From Mytilinidion resinicola (taxonomy: Eukaryota; Ascomycota; Dothideomycetes; Mytilinidiales; Mytilinidiaceae), in the NCBI RefSeq assembly GCF_010093595.1, contig NW_022985440.1:892689-956688 (forward strand): a stretch of 64,000 nt of DNA, read 5' to 3'. Within the stretch, counting starts at the first letter, position 1. Each line of letters begins with the position of its first letter. Shown piece by piece: positions 21,718 through 33,884 of this stretch. The notes below the pieces were generated by a model. It saw only the letters and a list, made by a program, of their open reading frames with translations. It had not been told where the DNA came from and ran no database searches. The translations under genes were made by a program, and so were the position numbers.

Positions 21718-23840
21718 CTACTGGTTGTCACCAGCCGGGTCTGGCTGTCGTCCCTACAGTCGCACGCCGTCAGTCTCATGTAACAGGTACCCCTAGGAGT
21801 TTCATGCGCTTACCATTTGCCGTGCCTTCAGCATCTCGTCACACAAGAGCAAGTTGGATGCAATGCCAGTGCTGGACGCAATGCAGTTGCGCAGCACTCG
21901 GAACGAGTCGTAGACGCCCTCTTGTGTGGGGTCCATGGCCTCGCCGGTTGCGAGATTGAGGCCGACGATATTTCCGTCGGCATACTCGTCCTGCAGTTCC
22001 GCCACTATATTGCATGTCAGTATGCCTCGTGCTTTTTCGGCTGAGGGTACTCACGCGAATCTTGTATGTCGTGACCAGAGTTTGCTGCGAGTGTCTTGGG
22101 AATCACCAACAAAGCATCTGCGAACGCTGTGACACCCCATTTGGCCTTTCCTTTAAGCGTCTTGCGGAAGCTGTCGCTAGAGAGATGTGCAGCGCACGCA
22201 ATCTGAAACGCCCCACCGCCTGGAACGACGCTCCCGTCCACGATCATGTTGTACACGCTTCTTAGACCGTCTCGGACCGCGTCCTTGATTTGCGTAATAG
22301 TATGCGCATTCGGACCTTTGATGAGCAGAGTGACGGATTTCGGCTCCTTGACATCTTCCTGCTTTTTGTTAGTCAAGTTTAACTATCCAGATCGCGAAGC
22401 TTACAATGAAAGTGTACTTCTCCTCGCCAAGCTGGTGCTCGTACACTAATCCAGCCCATCCGAGCACATCGGGTGTTAGATCTTCCACGCTGTTTTGTGA
22501 CGTTCCGCCGCAAATCAACTGTAGACGTTCCATGTTCCTCCGTTTGGCACGCCTTAGAGCGAAGATGCCGTTCTTCACCAGAACATCCAAGCTCAACGGA
22601 TCGATACCCTTCTGGTTTATTATGACGAAGCCTTTCTTGGGGTCGTTGCCGCAAACTTCCTTCTTCAACTCGACGATCTTCCGCAGCTTCTCGTCGACAA
22701 ATCTCCTCTCACTCTCCACTAGCTTCTCACGCTGGTCTGCACTAGAGTAGAAGAACCCGGAGTTGATCTCCGACTTTTCGTATTCTAAGCTCACGTTGAG
22801 GGTTAGGATGAAGGCGTTCTCAACACGCTTTGGCATGTCCGGATGTCTCGCGCCGTGGTCCAATGCCAGACCTCTGATCAGCTGGGTATCTGCAGCTGTT
22901 CGGTGCTGCATAGTCATGATCTCAATCATATGCAGATCTGGCTTGGCGGGGGGGTTGTATATCGTAAGAACAGCATCGACAATATCTGGGGTGAGCTGCT
23001 CAGCAAGCGTGCTGTTCAACTTCGTGGAAAGCGAGGTCCGGGCGACAGATAGGAGGAGTTCACGGTCGACTTCCTTGTTCAGCTTGAAGCCGTCGAGGAA
23101 CTTTCAAAGTTAGCACAATTCTATTGTGAAAAGCGAACAAGCCAACCTTTAGTGCCTCCGTCTTTGCAATCTCGTAACCATCTGTGATTACCCTGGGGTG
23201 TAGGCCTTCTGATATGTATCGATCTGCCTGCTTCAACAGCTCGCCGACCAGCAATACCACAGAGGTCGTTCCATCCCCAGTGATATCATCTTGTGCGGTA
23301 GCAGCTCGTGCAATCATGACCTTTGGAGGTCAGTATATAAACATCGGGGTATTGTATGCGGGCTTCGTACGGCTGTGGGGTTTTGTATTTGCTACAATCG
23401 TTAGCAACATGCATCTAATGTATTGATGGTTACCTACCATTTCTCGTAACAAGACGCTTCCATCTTTCGTGAGTTTGATCTTTGGCACGGTTAATCAACT
23501 AGGTCGAGCAAGTTAACAAGCAAACGTACTGAGCCTGCGCCATCAACCAGCCTGCAGTGTGTCAGTAATGTAAATATTGTATTGGGTGTGAATACTCACA
23601 TCTTCAGCGTTCCACGAGGTCCCAGATTTGATGCCAACACCTGGAAATGTCAGCAAGGCCCGTATTACTGTTCCTCCAGTGCTCAACGCACCTTCTGTAG
23701 ACCCTCTCCGGCCGATATATTCACTTGAAGAGCTTCCCCACGTCTCTGCGAGCTTGTTAGCTACGTCTCTCAACGGCTGTAGAGGCAGCATTTCGTACCC
23801 TCGACTCCGCCTTGGGATTCAGGAGTTGCGCTGCAGACAT
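21718..23840 (-). CDS. CCT6: CCT/TRiC chaperonin zeta subunit Cct6
   Basis: Eleven exons join in frame to 540 aa, the standard CCT size: 23840-23799, 23745-23692, 23640-23600, 23551-23530, 23479-23438, 23391-23371, 23320-23147, 23100-22405, 22358-22055, 22004-21814, 21753-21718. The start reads [20 protein letters not shown]. The ATP-site motif GDGTTS is in [20 protein letters not shown], and the equatorial [30 protein letters not shown] and [17 protein letters not shown] are present; these identify the zeta subunit. Known role: one of eight subunits of the cytosolic chaperonin folding actin, tubulin and WD proteins. Exons 4 and 6 are only 22 and 21 nt. Without the last intron the protein would end four residues past RQM; splicing to 21753 gives [14 protein letters not shown], so I prefer the spliced form. 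The donor of intron 7 (GTTGGC) is weak. Confidence 0.94.
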
Positions 23841-24131
23841 ATTGAAGGCCTTCTATCGGGGTATACAACGAAGTGAAGTCTTGCGGAGTGGCAGGTGGGA
23901 GAATGAGGGGGAGAAGGTGGGCTGTTTGGCTGCCTCCAAATGTCGCGTCGACCTTAATTTTCGCGACCACCGGCTGCACTTCGGCAGGGATCTTTCAGCG
24001 CCAAGACGAACTTTTTTCCACTTCTTCAAAGCTCCCACATTTCCCTCCGACCCGTCACCATCCCGCATCGCCGTCCCGAATACCGCCAATAACGCCGCTA
24101 TTCGCCAGAAGTAGCATCCGGGACTAACAGC
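23841..24131. promoter_or_regulatory. Shared divergent promoter of CCT6 and NOP56
   Basis: Only 291 bp separate the start codons of two divergent housekeeping genes, so both promoters must lie here or overlap the leaders. The stretch TTAATTTTCGCG (about 23952-23963) is the only obvious A/T-rich core element. Confidence 0.6.
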
Positions 24132-25959
24132 ATGGCAGACTACCTACTTCTCGAGTCCCCTGTGGGCTACAGCGTGCGTGCTCTGCTCCAAAACGAAGCT
24201 CTCTGCGACTAACTCAACTGCAGATTTTTGCCGTGAAAATGCAGGCAGATGCGATCGGCAGCCGGCTCAAGGAAGTGCAGGAGAGTGCACAGGACCTTGC
24301 GAAGTTCGGGTACGGACTACTTCTGCAAATATTCTCGAGCGTTTCTAATACCGTGCAGAAAAATGGTCGAGCTTGTCAGTTTTGCGCCTTTCCACGGAGC
24401 CCAAGAAGCGCTGCAGGATGCGAACGATATCAGCGAGGGAATCATGAGCGACTTTTTGCGCTCGGTCATTGAGGCAAACTTGCCAAAGACGAAGAAGAAG
24501 AAGACTGTGCTGGGAGTCTGCGAGCGCAACTTGGCTGGGTCGATCAAGGCTGGATTCCCATATATCGAGTGCGAAACTAGCGAGACGAGCGAGGTGGTTG
24601 CGGACCTTCTCCGCGGATTGCGCACGCATCAGTCAAAGCTGCTCAAGGGCCTGCAATCCGGGGATGTTGAGAGAGCGTGCGTTACACCCATATTCTAGCT
24701 CCACGGCTTACGAACTAACTGGTTACAGGCAACTTGGTCTTGGACATGCGTATTCCCGCGGAAAGGTGAAGTTCTCGATCCAGAAGAACGACAACCACAT
24801 CATGTACGGACCATTTTCAGCGAGTCTTAGCTCCTACTAATGCTTTCTAGACAAGCAATTGCCACACTCGACAACCTCGACAAGGCCGTCAACCTGTTCT
24901 CAATGCGCGCACGCGAGATGTACAGTTGGCATTTCCCCGAACTCAACAAGCACGTCTCGGATAACCAGACCTTCGCCGCCTGTGTCGTCTTCATCGGCAA
25001 CAAGAGCTCTCTGGGTGACGACAGCCTTCATGATCTTGCGGCTATTGTCAACGACGACGAGAGCGTTGCTCAAGGCATCATCGACGCTGCTCGTGTCAGC
25101 ATGGGACGTGATCTCTCCGAAACCGACATGGCCAATATTCTCCAATTTGCTGAGCGATGCGTTGCGCTCGCTGCGTATCGCAAGTCTCTGACCCACTATC
25201 TGAGCTCCAAGATGAACGTCGTCGCACCCAATCTCGCTGCCCTCATCGGCGACACTGTTGGCGCGCGTTTGATCTCCAAGGCCGGCAGCTTGACCAACCT
25301 CAGCAAATACCCTGCCAGCACTCTCCAGATCCTCGGCGCTGAGAAGGCTCTTTTCCGTGCGTTGAAGACGAAGGGCAACACCCCTAAATACGGTCTCATC
25401 TATCACTCCGCATTGTATGTTTACCTGCTTATATTCCTAATGAACTCGTAACTAACTCTCCTCCAGCATCGGCCGAGCGGGCACCAAGAACAAGGGCCGA
25501 ATCTCCCGTTTCCTCGCTAACAAATGTTCCATCGCCTCCCGTATCGACAACTTCAGTGACGAGCCGACTTCCAAGTTCGGCGAAGCTCTCCGCAAGCAGG
25601 TCGAAGAGCGCATCGATTTCTACGCCACAGGAACCGCGCCAACGAAGAACGAGACCGCTATGCGCGCTGCTATGGATGCCGTCCTCGGCGACATCCAGAT
25701 TGCTGACCCGACAGCCGGCGGAGCTGAGGACGTCGAGATGGCGGATGGTGTCACGAGCCAAGCGGTTGAACAGAAGCTCCGGAAGAAGGAAAAGAAGGAT
25801 AAGAAGTCCAAGAAGAAGGCAGAGCCGGAGACGACAACCTCCGAGACGCTTGCAGCCGAGTCTCCAGAGAAGACTAAGAAGAAGGAAAAGAAGCGGAAGC
25901 ACGCTGAAGAGGAGGATGGCGCGAGCAAGAAGACGAAAAAGTCTAAAAGCAAGGCGTAG
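24132..25959 (+). CDS. NOP56: Box C/D snoRNP core protein Nop56
   Basis: Exons 24132-24173, 24224-24309, 24359-24676, 24729-24803, 24851-25414 and 25467-25959 give 525 aa. The N-terminal domain ([40 protein letters not shown]), the coiled-coil linker, and the Nop domain ([60 protein letters not shown]) are complete. The [20 protein letters not shown] stretch follows. The C-terminal tail is a KKE/KKD-rich repeat. Sequence details such as [15 protein letters not shown] match Nop56 rather than Nop58. Known role: scaffold of C/D snoRNPs guiding rRNA 2'-O-methylation in the nucleolus. Confidence 0.95.
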
Positions 25960-27851
25960 GGTCGGTTTTCCGCACGTTTCTCTGTTCTCGTCTCTCTTTC
26001 GTCATCCCGGGAACACGGTGTTTCTGTCTAAAAGGTCTCATGGCGGAGCATTCGGCGTTGTAGGATGGCTTCTTCAGGCTCTGTGTACTGGGGGCAACCT
26101 TCCAAGGTCTTCTGTGTGGTTCGTGCATGTGGAGGCATGCTTCTCGATGAGTTAGGTTATGTAGCTGTATGAAAAACAGCTTTGAAATTCATCTGTGTGG
26201 GTCTAGGCGATGTGACTGCTTGTGACTGCTTGAAGTCGTCATTAACGTACAGAAAATCTGAACGAGATCGGAGTTTAGCCTTCCGAGCAACCGGTAAACT
26301 CGCCAGGCCGCCTCAGATAGTGCTAGATAGAGGTTCGCAGACTCATGTCGAGACACTGTAGTGACTGACTATAGACGGTGCCATCGTAATAGGACGAATG
26401 TCTGTGTGCTTCTCCGAAATCTGACACTTGCAAATTTGGGTGAATTGATCATCACTGGTAAATGATCCGTCAAAATGTTAGACCCGATTAGTCCACACCA
26501 ACAGAGAGGAGCTGCAAAGTGAGAATCTCCAGGCTGAAACTTTGAAGAAGAATTAGCAAGTCCTGGCGCACCCCCTGGTAGCGTGGGGCAAAGATCGCCC
26601 CTGCATGCTGGCGCAAAATCCAAGATCCGAGACGGCGAAGCGAGGCTGTGCAGCTGTGATTGGCCGATCTAATCACGCTTATTTTCCACCTCCATGGCGT
26701 GCATGGCTCTTTTGACATACAGCGAGTCCTTTTAGTAGTTTCTACGTATATCACGACTTGATGAAATAATCTCTGCCATGCTTCGGCGCAGACGGGTGCT
26801 GCTGTGTGAATGTCAATCATGCGCCACAGGGGATTGGACGCTAGCCCCTGTCGCGCTTGTGGCTTTGGCAACCTTCATGAATCCGAGGAACGACCTCGAG
26901 GTTCGAGATCATGGTATACCATAGTACGAGAGACCTCGGTTGCCAGTTACAGGCAAATTGGTGAGCGTAGCTGAGTGCGGGTAGCCCCCAGATGTCAGTG
27001 ATGCAAGATGCCCGGTGTAGCTTGAGGAATGCTCTGCACCCGGGCAGTGAATGCTACGACGAACAAAGCAAGAGGTGCCTCAAAGCTCGGGAGAAGGAAA
27101 GTATGTGGCAGGAGAAGGCAGCTATACAGCGCAGAGACTATGATATTCCAACAAGATAGGCATACCCCCAGGCTGAAGCGGTTTCAGGCGAACTCGCCCC
27201 AAGGCAAGCCCCTGGTGACCATCAGCCCGAATTCGATGGAACGCACGGGTCGGCCTGGCGGGGAATCGCCGCGATTTGAGTGGAGTGGGATCTGAGAGTA
27301 AAAAGGCCATGTCTCGTACGGAGGGTACCTGCCCAGTGGCTCGCTCGCCTGTGTCGTGGTCGCTCGCAGGGCCAAATCTCGCATCTGCCCATTATAGAGC
27401 GTGCGCCCCCGAATACTGGACTTCTGCCAGCAACACTCTTCCTCCTCTTTCTTTCCACAACCACGCTCACAGACTGCTGGCTTTCTTCATCGCTACACCG
27501 TCGAACAAAGCCCCTATCATCACTCTTTTCCCGGATTCGAATCGGCCCAAATTCAGCGCTGCAGCTGCCCGCGTCTAGGAAGCGCCGCAACCCTTCCTTC
27601 GACACAGACGCCCGCCCGAGTCGACATCGCCAGTGCCGCGGTGTTGAAGGTATCGCGAGCCCGACTGCGTGGTGGTGCAGGCCGTGACCCATCACGCCCT
27701 GAGCAATTTCCGCGGCACAAACCCGTCCTCGCCCGACGGCGGCACCGTTTCAGACTCGTGCAGCGGGTTGCAGAGTCTCTACGCTGGCCGGCTGGAGGTT
27801 GTCGCAGTATTCCGAGTTCTCGTCGAGCCCTGGTGAGGTGAGTCGGTCACC
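25960..27851. other. Intergenic with decayed repeat and a short palindrome
   Basis: The first 250 bases are the NOP56 3' flank. At about 26240-26380 lies a weak copy of the dispersed repeat seen at 11 and 33 kb (AAATCTGAACGAGATCGG, then CCGAGCAACCGGTAAAC). A perfect 12-bp palindrome ATGGTATACCAT is at 26911-26922. The last part, about 27300-27851, is presumably promoter and leader of the HPC2-like gene. No gene called. Confidence 0.5.
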
Positions 27852-29830
27852 ATGTCGGCGGCCCGAGTTGTTGAGGCGGCGGCGTCGTCGCCTGATGACT
27901 CGCCCGTTTCGTCTCCGCCGCGGTCGCCTCATTCGCCCGACGCGCCCTCGTCAAACGATTTTGGCAACAACACGATCCGCGTTCTTGGTGGAGCAAATGC
28001 GAATAACGCAGCCCCTGCTATCCCAACTCCACCAGCCACAAGCGCTAAGAGCACCGCCACAACACCCGCCGCCGCAACCACGACCACCACAACGCGCAAG
28101 AAGCCCGGGCCCAAGCCAAAGCCGCGGGAACCTACGGCTGCAAACGAGGAGAACAAGCCCAAGGAGCGCAAGCCCCGCAAGCCGCGCGAGCCTAAGGACC
28201 CCGCCGCGCCGCCCGTGCCCCGCAAGAAGCGCCAGAAGGTCGAGCCGCCGCAGCATGAAGAGAAGCCGCTGCAGCCCCACCCGCCTGCAACCCGCCAGCC
28301 CAAGCTCACCGAGCTGGTGAGCGTTATCCAGCCCGATCGTCCATCGCCAACGCCTACGCCAGCTCCGGTACAGGCTCCACGCCTCTCCGGCAATCCAGAG
28401 GCCTTCCAGAACCCAAACGTGTCGCATCTTAATGTAGCTCCCTCAACTCCCCGTCCGGCGTCTAGCGGTCAGGTCTACGATCCCATCCGCGGCGGCTTTG
28501 AATCGAAACCCCCAGCTTCAACCTCTAGCGCTCCCCCTCTCTCTCCGCCTTTAAACCGTGCGAGTGCTTCTCCCTCCATCACGTCCTTGATCGACCCACC
28601 AAGCTCGTCTTTCAACCAAGCATCACGTTTTCAACATCCATCCGTAACCTCTGCTCCTGCCTCACCTGCGCCCCTGGCAGCCCGTCCCCCGCAACTGGCA
28701 TCATCGGCTGAACAGCATCTCGTCCCACGTCCAACGAACATGATCGGCTCCACCCCCATGGACCTCGACCCTACCGACTCTCATCTTCAACGGTCCGTGC
28801 CAATGAAGAAATCAGACTCTTCGGCCGGCACTACCCCTCCCGTGAAGCCAGCTCGTCAAAAGGAACAGCCACCACCGCTGCCAACAGGAAGCGGACTGCT
28901 CTCCGGCACCCCTTTCGGCCCAACTCCTGCCAACGGCGCGCCCGCCGGTACCCATGGCACCAACATATGGCTTACCTTCCCGCTAAAGGGCCAAACACAC
29001 ACCACCATCAACTTCGCACGCGAGGTCGAGAAGAAGTACGGCTTTGCTGCCCTTCATCCTCGCATCGCCGCCCGCCGCGAACGCCAGCGTCAGATCAGAG
29101 CAGCAGGCGCCGCCCTCGAGAAAGCCGATGGTACCGGGTCCGCTGACGACATGAGTCTTGATCTGAGCGAGGATGAGGTCGGCAGTAATGTTGAGATGGG
29201 TGGGATGGACGGCGATGAGAATAACTCAAACACGAATGGGGATGGGAAAAAGAAGAGGAGGAGGAAGGTGGAGGATTATGATAAGGAGGATGACTTCATC
29301 GACGACACGGAACTCGCGTGGGAGCAGCAGGCGTTAATGGCTAAGGATGGGTTCTTCGTTTATTCTGGTCCTTTGGTTACGGAGGGGGAGAGGCAGGTCG
29401 TTGAGAGGTATGTTGTGTTCTTTCTTCTCGTCACGTACTCACCATTCTACTCCAATCCTTTCGCACGCCCGCATAATCATACATGTGCTAACATCCTGCC
29501 AGAGCCGATGGTACCGTCAAACGTGGCCGAGGACGAGGACGGGGTGGCTCAACACGCGGCGAAACTTCTGGACGCGGACGCGGTCGAGGCGGCGGACCTG
29601 GCTCCCGTGGCGGCACCACCGTCCGCAAACCTCGCGTCACGAAAGCAGACCGCGCACAAATGGAGATTGAGAAGCACAATCGCGAGCAGCAGGCCGCCAA
29701 TCTCGCCGGGAAGCTCGCTCCTGGCGGTGGCATGAACGCCGGCGCTATGCCAGGAGGCGGCGTTGGCGTCGGGCTAGGCGGTGGTGTTGGCGTGGGCGTT
29801 GGTGCGTATGGAGGGAGTGTGGGGATGTAA
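27852..29830 (+). CDS. HIR complex subunit, Hpc2/ubinuclein-like
   Basis: Two exons, 27852-29407 and 29503-29830, give 627 aa. The start has a good context (CACCATGTC). The N-terminal 370 residues are Pro/Ser/Ala-rich and disordered, with an AT-hook-like KKPGPKPKPREP. The diagnostic block is YDKEDDFIDDTELAWEQQAL followed by KDGFFVYSGPLVTEGE, the Hpc2-related domain that in known proteins contacts the Hir/HIRA and Asf1-H3 assembly. The C-terminus has an RG-rich segment (KRGRGRGRGGSTRGETSGRG) and ends in a Gly/Val repeat. Known role: replication-independent histone H3-H4 deposition and repression of histone genes. I leave the symbol empty because Hpc2 orthology is by domain only. Confidence 0.87.
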
Positions 29831-32068
29831 TACGCATTACATCTCGCAACTCTCGTTCTCCATACCCACTTTCCCATCATCGAAGGCCTCACATCAAAGG
29901 AGGAGGAAACACTTGCATATGTCAGCCCACTGTTTTGCTAACAAAGATCTGTTTTATCTGGGTGTAGCGACTACAAGCGACCTTTCGATATCGAATCTTC
30001 CTTCTTCATCCACATCTACTACCATAAATTCGGCTTCCAGGCATAGTAATATTACCCTCGACTCTCCTACCACGGAAACCACCCCAAGATCACACCAGAC
30101 ACTTTCACCACCTGTTTCACGCCCTCTACCTTCTCAATCTGTATCATCTGGATCCGTACCGTCTAAAATAGGCCTTTCCATACCGGAACTTCTCTCCTCA
30201 CACCCAGCACCTATGATCTCTTCGACTCGCCTTCACGATGAGGTTCCCGTGGTGGAAGTGTTATCTCGACCGTATCAGCAACCCCCATATATACTCGTTC
30301 CACATCCATTCCCCTCTCAACCTCTTAATGTTAGATCCGAAATGCCTTCACAACCCCTCTTTACCATTGCACGAGACTGTCGCACCATGACTTCACGGAG
30401 GGTACTTGCACGGGCTTTGTCGCCCGACCATCCAACACCGGAATTTCAAGAGCGAGGGGCGCGGGCCCGACTACTTCCGAGGGGGTTGCAAGGGCGCTGG
30501 TCTGAAAAATGGAACGTTGCGAGCCGTCAGCATGGGGCCAATAGCCGAGAGGCACAGGCGTTATGGATTAAGGTTGAGTGGTTAAGTCGGTGGACAAAGT
30601 TTGCGGTTTTGCCCCTGGTGGAAAGGTTGCCTTGGAGGACCCCGAATACCAGTCACCATAATTTCGCTTTCGTTTGGAGCACGGGTATGGTGGTCTAGCG
30701 GGCGTTTGTACCATTACATCTGTTTTTCTTTCTGTCAGGGGTTTGGGATCGGTTGTGCTTTTCTTCTGTTCTTCTTTACTTGCATGCATGGGTTGCCGGG
30801 CGGACTACTTCGAGCTCTTCGAATGGGTGACGGCGTTTAGAGTATACCAGTTCCAGCCAGTATCGGGACTTTCTTTAAGCGTGTCGCATGGGCTGGAATC
30901 ACTGTACTATGTACTATGGTGTTTGAAAAGGAATGCATGGCTTCGACTTAAGGTCCTTCGGGGTGCCTAATTGTGAGTTGAGCGACTGCTGGCGGGGTGT
31001 TGTTTTCTGGCTGTGTAGTTGAGTATCCGTAGGTCATATTTCCGTGACTTAGGTTTTCAATGTCTCTTCATGATTCTGTGTGCACCTTTCTACTGCTGTC
31101 ATGGGTGCTTCAATACATCTTCAGGGATCAGAAATCCACTGTTTTGAATAGCTAGTAACCTTGCTCTGCCACCTCAGACGGCGGCGTCTTGTGTTGGTAA
31201 ACGGGTACGGGCATGATAGAACGAGGGGACTCCACCGCTTCTTCGCCATCCGAAAGTCTACGTTACAAACCTCAAACCTATTATCTTCATTCACTAGCTC
31301 ATTTCATTCTCTATCTCTACAGTGCCGAGCATGTGAGGCGAGAAGCTACCGTGGAGTTCCCATTAAACCGCAGGAACACAGGTCTTTGTACACTGCTCTG
31401 CCACTGCATGAGGGTCTCGACTTATTCTAAAACATCATAATCCGACGCGTTTATTCTTCCAGCTACCCCTGTAGGCCACGTCGGACGTTGGTGCGTCATC
31501 ACAGGTCTGCAGGTGTGTATAGTTGCCTAGTAATGTTTGAAGGGCTTCGACGTATTTTCGGAAATCGTCTTCGAACCGTTCGACACGCATATTACCTCGC
31601 TAGACTAGCTGGAGGTGCTTTATCACGGGTTTGCGTACACCGGTCTGCAGCCGTATGAGGGTCTTCGAGGTATTTTCAGAAGCCAGCATTGCATCGTCTT
31701 GGCTAGGCTCTCACCTCTCCAGACGCCGTCAGGCGCTGGGTAAGGTCGCAACTTCGTCGTCGTCCGAAAGCGGTTAGCGCACTCACCTCAAAATCGACTT
31801 CCTTCCTCAACTCCACACTCCGACCTTTCTACACTTTACACCCTTCACTCTTGCCTCGCCCGGGAGGTCCACCCTGCCGCATACATGAGTGCGGCCAGGC
31901 CCAAACAAGACCTCCAGACTCCATCTCGCTCATCGTCACGCTAAACCGAGTCTTGTTCATCTCACTTCTGCACAACCTCATCACCACTTGAGACTCCCCA
32001 GGGCGGTCCTTCACTTTCACCTCCCACCAGGTCTCTCTCTCTCTCTCCACTCTAAGCACACACCTACC
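29831..32068. other. Intergenic, 3' flank and decayed repeats
   Basis: The first 900 bases carry a long plus-strand open frame (29781-30698) overlapping the HPC2-like gene end in another frame. Its translation is Ser/Pro/Thr-rich without a domain, and I treat it as 3' UTR or chance. From about 31140 to 31740 there are diverged units of the dispersed repeat. The region just before 32069 is C/T-rich (a CTCTCTCTCTCT run near 32033-32046), typical of a fungal leader. Confidence 0.5.
31380..31700. repeat. Diverged tandem units of the dispersed repeat
   Basis: Three related units, about 130 bp apart, start near 31397 (GCCACTGCATGAGGGTCTCG), 31506 (GGTCTGCAGGTGTGTATAG) and 31650 (GGTCTGCAGCCGTATGAGGG). 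The last two share CTTCGA(C/G)GTATTTTC. They resemble the copies at 11.2 and 33.5 kb. Confidence 0.5.
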
Positions 32069-33176
32069 ATGTCGTCCTCTACACAGCAGCCGAACGGCCT
32101 ATCTGTTTACGAGCGGCTGAAGCAGAAAGGGTGCACATCTGAGGGCGGAAGTGGTAGAAGCTGGGCCGACAGGTTCCACTACGGGGAGATACCGTGGAAC
32201 AATGAGGGTTTCTTTAACCCTGACACCCAGAGTACGCTTCAGGGCTTCGTTCATTACTTCTCACCTAGGCGGGTGTTTATGGCTAACGCGTCCAGCTTAT
32301 GTCCCCTTCGAAGGAAATCCCCACCTCGTTCCTACGCCGCCGATACTCCCCTTGCCGAGTCCGGGCTCTTCGCCGTCAAATTCGCTATATCTTCCGCCTC
32401 CACGTGTCCCCATTCCGGCACATATCCAGCATACGTATGGCCCGTTCCGGCAGACCGACATCACAGCTCCCTCGCAGCGCATCACGCATGACAATGTTGC
32501 GGTTGAATATGCCACCCTCTACGCCCCCACCAAATCTCCCACCCCTGAAAGAGCAGAAAAACCGAAAGAGCCCGAACATACGCCCATGGAGGGACTCGAT
32601 GATCTGGATCTTGGGGCCGAGTCGTCGCTCTCCGAGTACGACACCGACGCCGGCGAGGAGTACATCCCATTCGACAAAGAAGCGCAAAATGCAGCAGAAG
32701 CGCGCAATGTGCCACGTCGCGCACGCTATGCGGCCAAGAAACGTGCACAGCAAAGCGGTACATCAGGCGCAGGTAAGATTAGAAACCTAAACAGTCCCTC
32801 TTGTGTGGTCTGGCTTGGCGCCGTCTGAGGTGCCCCGGGTTGGGTATCAGGTTGCGCAAAGCAGATGTGTTTAGCCCCTGGTATAAAATGCGTCTCATTG
32901 CGGACGACGGCTGACTCTGATTTAGACTCTAAGAAGAACGACATTGCTGGCCCTAGTCAGCCTGCTGGGGGACTCCAGGCGGCGGCAGCCAGCGGCTCTC
33001 AGGACACTCTCACCGCATCGGAAGGTAACGATGACGACGGAGAGGCGGCGGGCGTCGACGACGAGCCGGCCACGCCCATAGTGAGAGGTAGGGGTAAGGC
33101 TAGAGGCGGGAGGGGTGCTAGGGCTGGAAGAGGACGCGGTGGCAGGGCGAGGGGTCGCGGTCGTAGGGGAGCTTAG
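32069..33176 (+). CDS. Unrecognised acidic/proline-rich protein with RG-rich tail
   Basis: Exons 32069-32231, 32296-32772 and 32926-33176 join in frame to 296 aa. The N-terminus (NGLSVYERLKQKGCTSEGGS, then WADRFHYGEIPWNNEGFFNP) looks ordered. A proline-rich middle follows, then an acidic part (GLDDLDLGAESSLSEYDTDA). The tail is basic and RG-rich ([18 protein letters not shown]), as in RNA-binding or nucleolar proteins. I do not recognise a family, so no function is given. The gene sits between two stretches of decayed repeats, and its second intron is long (153 nt). Support comes from consistent splice sites, a C/T-rich leader ending just before the ATG, and a frame kept across three exons. 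Confidence 0.6.
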
Positions 33177-33884
33177 GGGCATCCATAGCGGTTTTCAGGG
33201 TTAAGAATCTTTTATGGGGAGGGAGGCTGAGAAGCCACTAGCTAGCAATACAATACATTGCCTGCTATGTTTTCCCTCGTGTGCACCGCTCTGGCATCGT
33301 CTGAGATCCTTCAACAGCGTTCCGTAAATCGGAATGAGATCGGTTTGAATCATCAGTAAATGTGCTGAAGCATCTCATGCAGTGTTGAGCTAGATTATGC
33401 ACTTCTAGTCCTTCTACGTAGCAATTCGGGATATCTTACTATCCTGATTAAGGTGATATGTGTATGCCACTTTGCCACTGCATGAGGTCCTCCTGCCTAG
33501 TTTTAGGAATCTGAATAGGATGTAAAGTCCAGGACGGCGCGATTTAGGCGGGGTATTATAATCCTATGTGTACACAGTTTCGCCACTGCCTGAGGTCCTC
33601 TAGCAGCCTTTTACGTTTCGAAAGGAAGATGTTTTGAACAACCAGGAAACGAGCTAGATTGCCTCAGGCGGCGTCAACCCAGAGCACACCTCTCCAACGC
33701 CAACGTCTCATGGATGGTCCAAGCTTGCCTCGATGGCGGATGGTCGCAGAATCTTGCCAGTTGTATCAGGGTACTCAGGTCCATGTAGTTCATAGCGATT
33801 CAGGCAGTGTAAAATAGTGTAGTTGTAATCATAGGGGTATATGTAAGAAACCGGTCTCCTAACACCTCAACCCCATCCTCCCCA
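33177..33884. repeat. Decayed repeats flanking the RG-tail gene
   Basis: At about 33300-33390, 33470-33570 and 33585-33670 lie units of the same family as at 11.2 kb. The unit at 33476 (TTTGCCACTGCATGAGGTCC, then GGCGCGATTTAGGCGGGG) matches the second 11-kb unit. The unit at 33587 (TTTCGCCACTGCCTGAGGTC, then TTTTGAACAACCAGGAAACG) matches the first, in reversed order. No gene seen. Confidence 0.62.

Noticed and set aside
26911..26922. Perfect palindrome ATGGTATACCAT
   Set aside because: A single 12-bp palindrome in non-coding DNA is expected by chance at this scale and there is no second copy or flanking symmetry.
29781..30698. 305-codon plus-strand open frame after the HPC2-like gene
   Set aside because: It overlaps the end of the HPC2-like coding sequence in another frame, is Ser/Pro/Thr-rich without a domain, and its first ATG has no supporting structure. 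More likely 3' UTR or chance.
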